A stretch of DNA of 7,684 nt from a bacterium (GTDB lineage Bacteria; JAJVIF01; JAGGVT01), in assembly GCA_021157815.1 (NCBI GenBank), contig JAGGVT010000022.1, forward strand, positions 1-7,684, read 5' to 3'. The translations under genes were made by a program, and so were the position numbers. Positions 6,298-7,684 of the stretch are shown here, piece after piece. Below the pieces are notes generated by a model that had not been told where the DNA came from, searched no databases, and saw only the letters and a program-made list of their open reading frames with translations. Numbering within the stretch: position 1 is the stretch's first letter; every line of letters begins with the position of its first letter.

Positions 6298-6474
6298 TTA
6301 GGATTGCTTAATGTAAAAGGCAACGTTAAAGCCACATATTTTCCGATTTTCATCATAGATCCTTAATGCAAGATCAGCTTTTGGCATCCATACACGACCA
6401 ATCTCAAATGCAATTGCAACTGGAACCGCTGGAAAGATATGTAGAATCGAATCATGACCATGAGTAGCTTTTAT
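6298..6474 (-). pseudogene. C-terminal remnant of a SAVED-domain-like protein (CBASS-type sensor/effector)
   Basis: A 58-codon minus-strand frame runs from just after a stop at 6475-6477 to TAA at 6298-6300. It encodes [20 protein letters not shown] followed by [14 protein letters not shown] and a short tail. This matches my recollection of the SAVED domain C-terminus: FPA-x-P, a small-residue helix, GRV-x-MPKAD, then IYD-x-N. SAVED domains sense cyclic oligonucleotides made by CD-NTases in CBASS anti-phage defence and are fused to effectors such as nucleases. An intact protein would be several hundred residues, so everything N-terminal is missing. The frame ends upstream just where a REP-like palindrome (6480-6500) begins, which suggests truncation by mobile DNA. 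There is no suitable start codon or ribosome site. No CD-NTase is in the window. The family assignment is from memory of the motif and needs a profile search. Confidence 0.55.
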
Positions 6475-6479
6475 TTAGT

Positions 6480-6500
6480 AAAAGGGGACGGACACCTTTT
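6480..6500. repeat. REP-like palindrome, variant 1
   Basis: AAAAGG (6480-6485) and CCTTTT (6495-6500) flank GGACGGACA. It shares the AAAGGGGAC core with palindromes at 7371, 7455 and 7550. It sits 3 bp outside the truncated SAVED-like frame, so it may mark the breakpoint. Repeats of this type are commonly mobilised by Y1-family REP-associated tyrosine transposases (RAYTs). Confidence 0.5.
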
Positions 6501-6603
6501 CTATGCCTGATTATATACGCCATCCCGGATGCTCTCCCTATCAATTCAACTAAACACGGAAGTGCCACCTGTATGCTAACTACGATTTGCCAATTATTCG
6601 GAA

Positions 6604-6698
6604 AATAGGGACAGTTACCTGTTTTATGTCGCCGATAAACACAGGCAGTTATGTTTGGCTTAACCATGCGGGTTACAAAATAGGTAACTGTCCCTATT
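6604..6698. repeat. Inverted pair of REP-like units (17-bp perfect arms), about 95 bp
   Basis: AATAGGGACAGTTACCT at 6604-6620 is the exact reverse complement of 6682-6698. Four further bases pair inside after one mismatch. The 61-bp centre codes for nothing recognisable. The sequence is related in pattern (GGGAC...GTCCC) to the other REP-like units of this window but is a separate variant. The right copy lies close to the extended -10 of the lipoprotein gene. It resembles a small mobile palindromic element of the REP/RAYT type; no transposase gene is present. Confidence 0.7.
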
Positions 6699-6725
6699 AA
6701 ACCCCATGGCTAAATCTCTGATAGT

Positions 6726-6807
6726 TGCTATAATAGAGTTACTTCATCAGGATGCTTGTGATAAAATTTCCGGTATGTTGATGAATTTGTAATTTACAGC
6801 GTAACAT
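6726..6807 (+). promoter_or_regulatory. Two candidate promoters of the lipoprotein gene
   Basis: An extended -10, TGCTATAAT, ends at 6734 with an exact TATAAT but no clear -35. A second candidate is TTGATG (6778-6783) and TAACAT (6802-6807) with 18-nt spacing, which gives a leader of about 20 nt. Either would serve the ATG at 6833; neither is proven. Confidence 0.4.
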
Positions 6808-6832
6808 TTTAAAACTACAGGAGAATCAAACA

Positions 6833-7303
6833 ATGAAAACTGAATCAACAAAAGCAATCGGGGCATTACGAACTCTCGCCACAATCGTGTTCAGTCTGGC
6901 ATTAATAACGCTTGTGGCAGGCTGTGCGGCAAGCGGAGCTGCATACCCAAAATCTCCCGAGGCGGTGGTCGTCGCGATGATGAAAGCGTCTGCCGAGGGT
7001 AACATGAAAGATGTTCAAAACTACTGCTGCAAAGATATGCGCGATGGCATGGGCGCGTTCAACAAATATCAATCAATGATGGGTCAGGAGTCACCGCAAG
7101 CGGATCAGGATTTTGATGAATCTGAAGCGTTGGGCAGACTCCAAAGTACGATTAGTGGCAAGAACGCGGATGTTTTCTTTAAAGAAATGCCTTATATGAA
7201 ATTCCTGATGGTTAATGAGAGTGGAAAGTGGAAATTCTCCGGCATTGATTTTGACCAAGAGGAAATGATGAAATCAATGGCGGATATGACGGGAGATAGT
7301 TAG
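6833..7303 (+). CDS. Small lipoprotein with an NTF2-like (DUF4878/SnoaL-like) domain
   Basis: 156 residues. A lipoprotein signal peptide is clear: basic N-region, hydrophobic stretch about 15-28, and lipobox V28-A29-G30-C31, so processing and acylation at C31 are expected. Ala at +2 does not favour inner-membrane retention, so outer-membrane anchoring is likely in a Gram-negative cell. The mature part starts YPKSPEAVVVAMMKASAEGN, the pattern of DUF4878/NTF2-like cone-fold proteins (helix with P-x-x-V, acidic turn, later beta strands around YMKFLMVNESGKWKFSGIDF at about 122-141). Such domains usually bind small ligands or act as structural parts; the role here is unknown. The ATG has AGGAGA 8 nt upstream. 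The neighbours are repeats, so it appears monocistronic. The C-terminus is Met- and Asp-rich (EEMMKSMADMTGDS). Confidence 0.85.
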   Translation: MKTESTKAIGALRTLATIVFSLALITLVAGCAASGAAYPKSPEAVVVAMMKASAEGNMKDVQNYCCKDMRDGMGAFNKYQSMMGQESPQADQDFDESEALGRLQSTISGKNADVFFKEMPYMKFLMVNESGKWKFSGIDFDQEEMMKSMADMTGDS

Positions 7304-7370
7304 AGTCCTTGCGGTCTGGAAACAAGTTCGCAAAAAGATAGCTGTATCGCCCTATTCATGGTCATCTGCA

Positions 7371-7390
7371 AAGGGGACTGTCCCTCTTTT
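7371..7390. repeat. REP-like palindrome, possible terminator of the lipoprotein gene
   Basis: GGGA-CTG-TCCC forms a compact hairpin flanked by AA and a T-rich run (CTTTTT). It is 67 bp after the lipoprotein stop and carries the same GGGGACTGTCCC core as the copies at 7455 and 7550. It may have been co-opted as a plus-strand terminator. It directly abuts the inverted-repeat element that starts at 7393. Confidence 0.5.
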
Positions 7391-7392
7391 TG

Positions 7393-7683
7393 CACTAGTG
7401 TCCGGTTAAGTTAGAGTGAAAATATATAATTCCTGAGAATATTCCACGATGGTAGTAAAAAGGGGACTGTCCCAACCATGTGAATAAATACAGTATAAAA
7501 GAGGGTTTGCAGTATGGTATATTGATAACGTAAGATTTGAAGCCTATGTGGACTGTCCCCTTTTTACGGATAGAACGATTCGGTGTTCACTTTCGGTTCA
7601 TGTCTGAAAATCCCAATAAGCCGGTATATCTTCTATTAATCATCAATCCGGCAATTGGTCAATAACTTAACCGGACACCAGTG
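7393..7683. mobile_element. MITE-like element with 21-bp terminal inverted repeats
   Basis: The left end at 7393-7413 (starts CACTAGTGTCCGGTTAAG) and the reverse complement of the right end at 7663-7683 match at 20 of 21 positions; the difference is at base 7397. The 291-bp interior has no open frame long enough for a transposase, so the element is probably a non-autonomous derivative moved in trans by an IS with the same ends. The IS family is not assigned. A target duplication cannot be tested because only one base lies beyond the right end. A pair of REP-like palindromes is nested inside. Confidence 0.75.
7455..7567. repeat. Inverted pair of REP-like palindromes nested in the MITE-like element
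   Basis: GTAAAAAGGGGACTGTCC at 7455-7472 and the reverse complement of 7550-7567 match at 17 of 18 positions; the single difference is the central T/A of the small palindrome GGACTGTCC. The 77-bp centre is noncoding. The arrangement (two units facing each other about 80 bp apart) repeats that of the pair at 6604-6698, so both are probably products of the same kind of element. Confidence 0.65.
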
Positions 7684-7684
7684 A

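Noticed and set aside
6452-6667. Minus-strand 71-codon frame starting MVKPNITAC
   Set aside because: It crosses an arm of the palindromic pair at 6604-6698, the repeat at 6480-6500 and the out-of-frame SAVED-like remnant, so it is a chance reading frame across repeats.
6720-6832. Minus-strand scraps such as FYHKHPDEVTLL upstream of the lipoprotein gene
   Set aside because: Only short peptides in shifting frames; considered as a toxin or transposase remnant but no family pattern holds.
1-7684. CRISPR array, tRNA or rRNA genes
   Set aside because: No regularly spaced direct repeats with unique spacers, no tRNA-like cloverleaf and no rRNA sequence were seen on either strand by eye.

Overview
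The window reads as chromosomal DNA from an uncultured Gram-negative bacterium with many repeats. Evidence for that is a murC gene for peptidoglycan synthesis, a lipoprotein with a clean lipobox, and the end of a large cysteine-rich secreted protein with PKD-like and jelly-roll domains, which is common in FCB-type and related environmental phyla. Base composition is moderate. The phylum is an inference and cannot be fixed from this window.

Layout. Bases 3-1019 (+) are the 3' end of the secreted protein, closed by a perfect palindromic terminator. Bases 1020-1410 hold no gene but carry a MITE-like element of about 190 bp with terminal inverted repeats, an apparent 6-bp target duplication and a nested REP-like double palindrome. 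Five minus-strand genes follow between 1411 and 5891. Three form a compact operon read 3917 to 1411: a protein of four zinc ribbons, a cytosolic VWA protein with an intact MIDAS, and a zinc-ribbon protein with two FHA domains. Upstream lie an AbrB/MazE-type antitoxin with no visible toxin and murC, each with its own terminator candidate.

The stretch 5892-6832 has no intact gene. It contains a decayed C-terminal piece resembling a SAVED domain (the cyclic-oligonucleotide sensor of CBASS immunity), cut off by REP-like palindromes and possibly by a scrap of the Y1 (RAYT) transposase that mobilises such repeats. A small lipoprotein gene follows (6833-7303, +). The window ends in a 291-bp element with 21-bp terminal inverted repeats, which has a second pair of REP-like palindromes nested inside it.

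How the parts relate. The zinc-ribbon/VWA/FHA operon looks like an intracellular phospho-dependent or scaffold system. FHA modules read phosphothreonine and VWA modules assemble complexes, but no kinase, phosphatase or ATPase is in view. The other genes appear functionally unrelated, and much of the noncoding space is explained by small mobile elements and the debris of a former defence gene.
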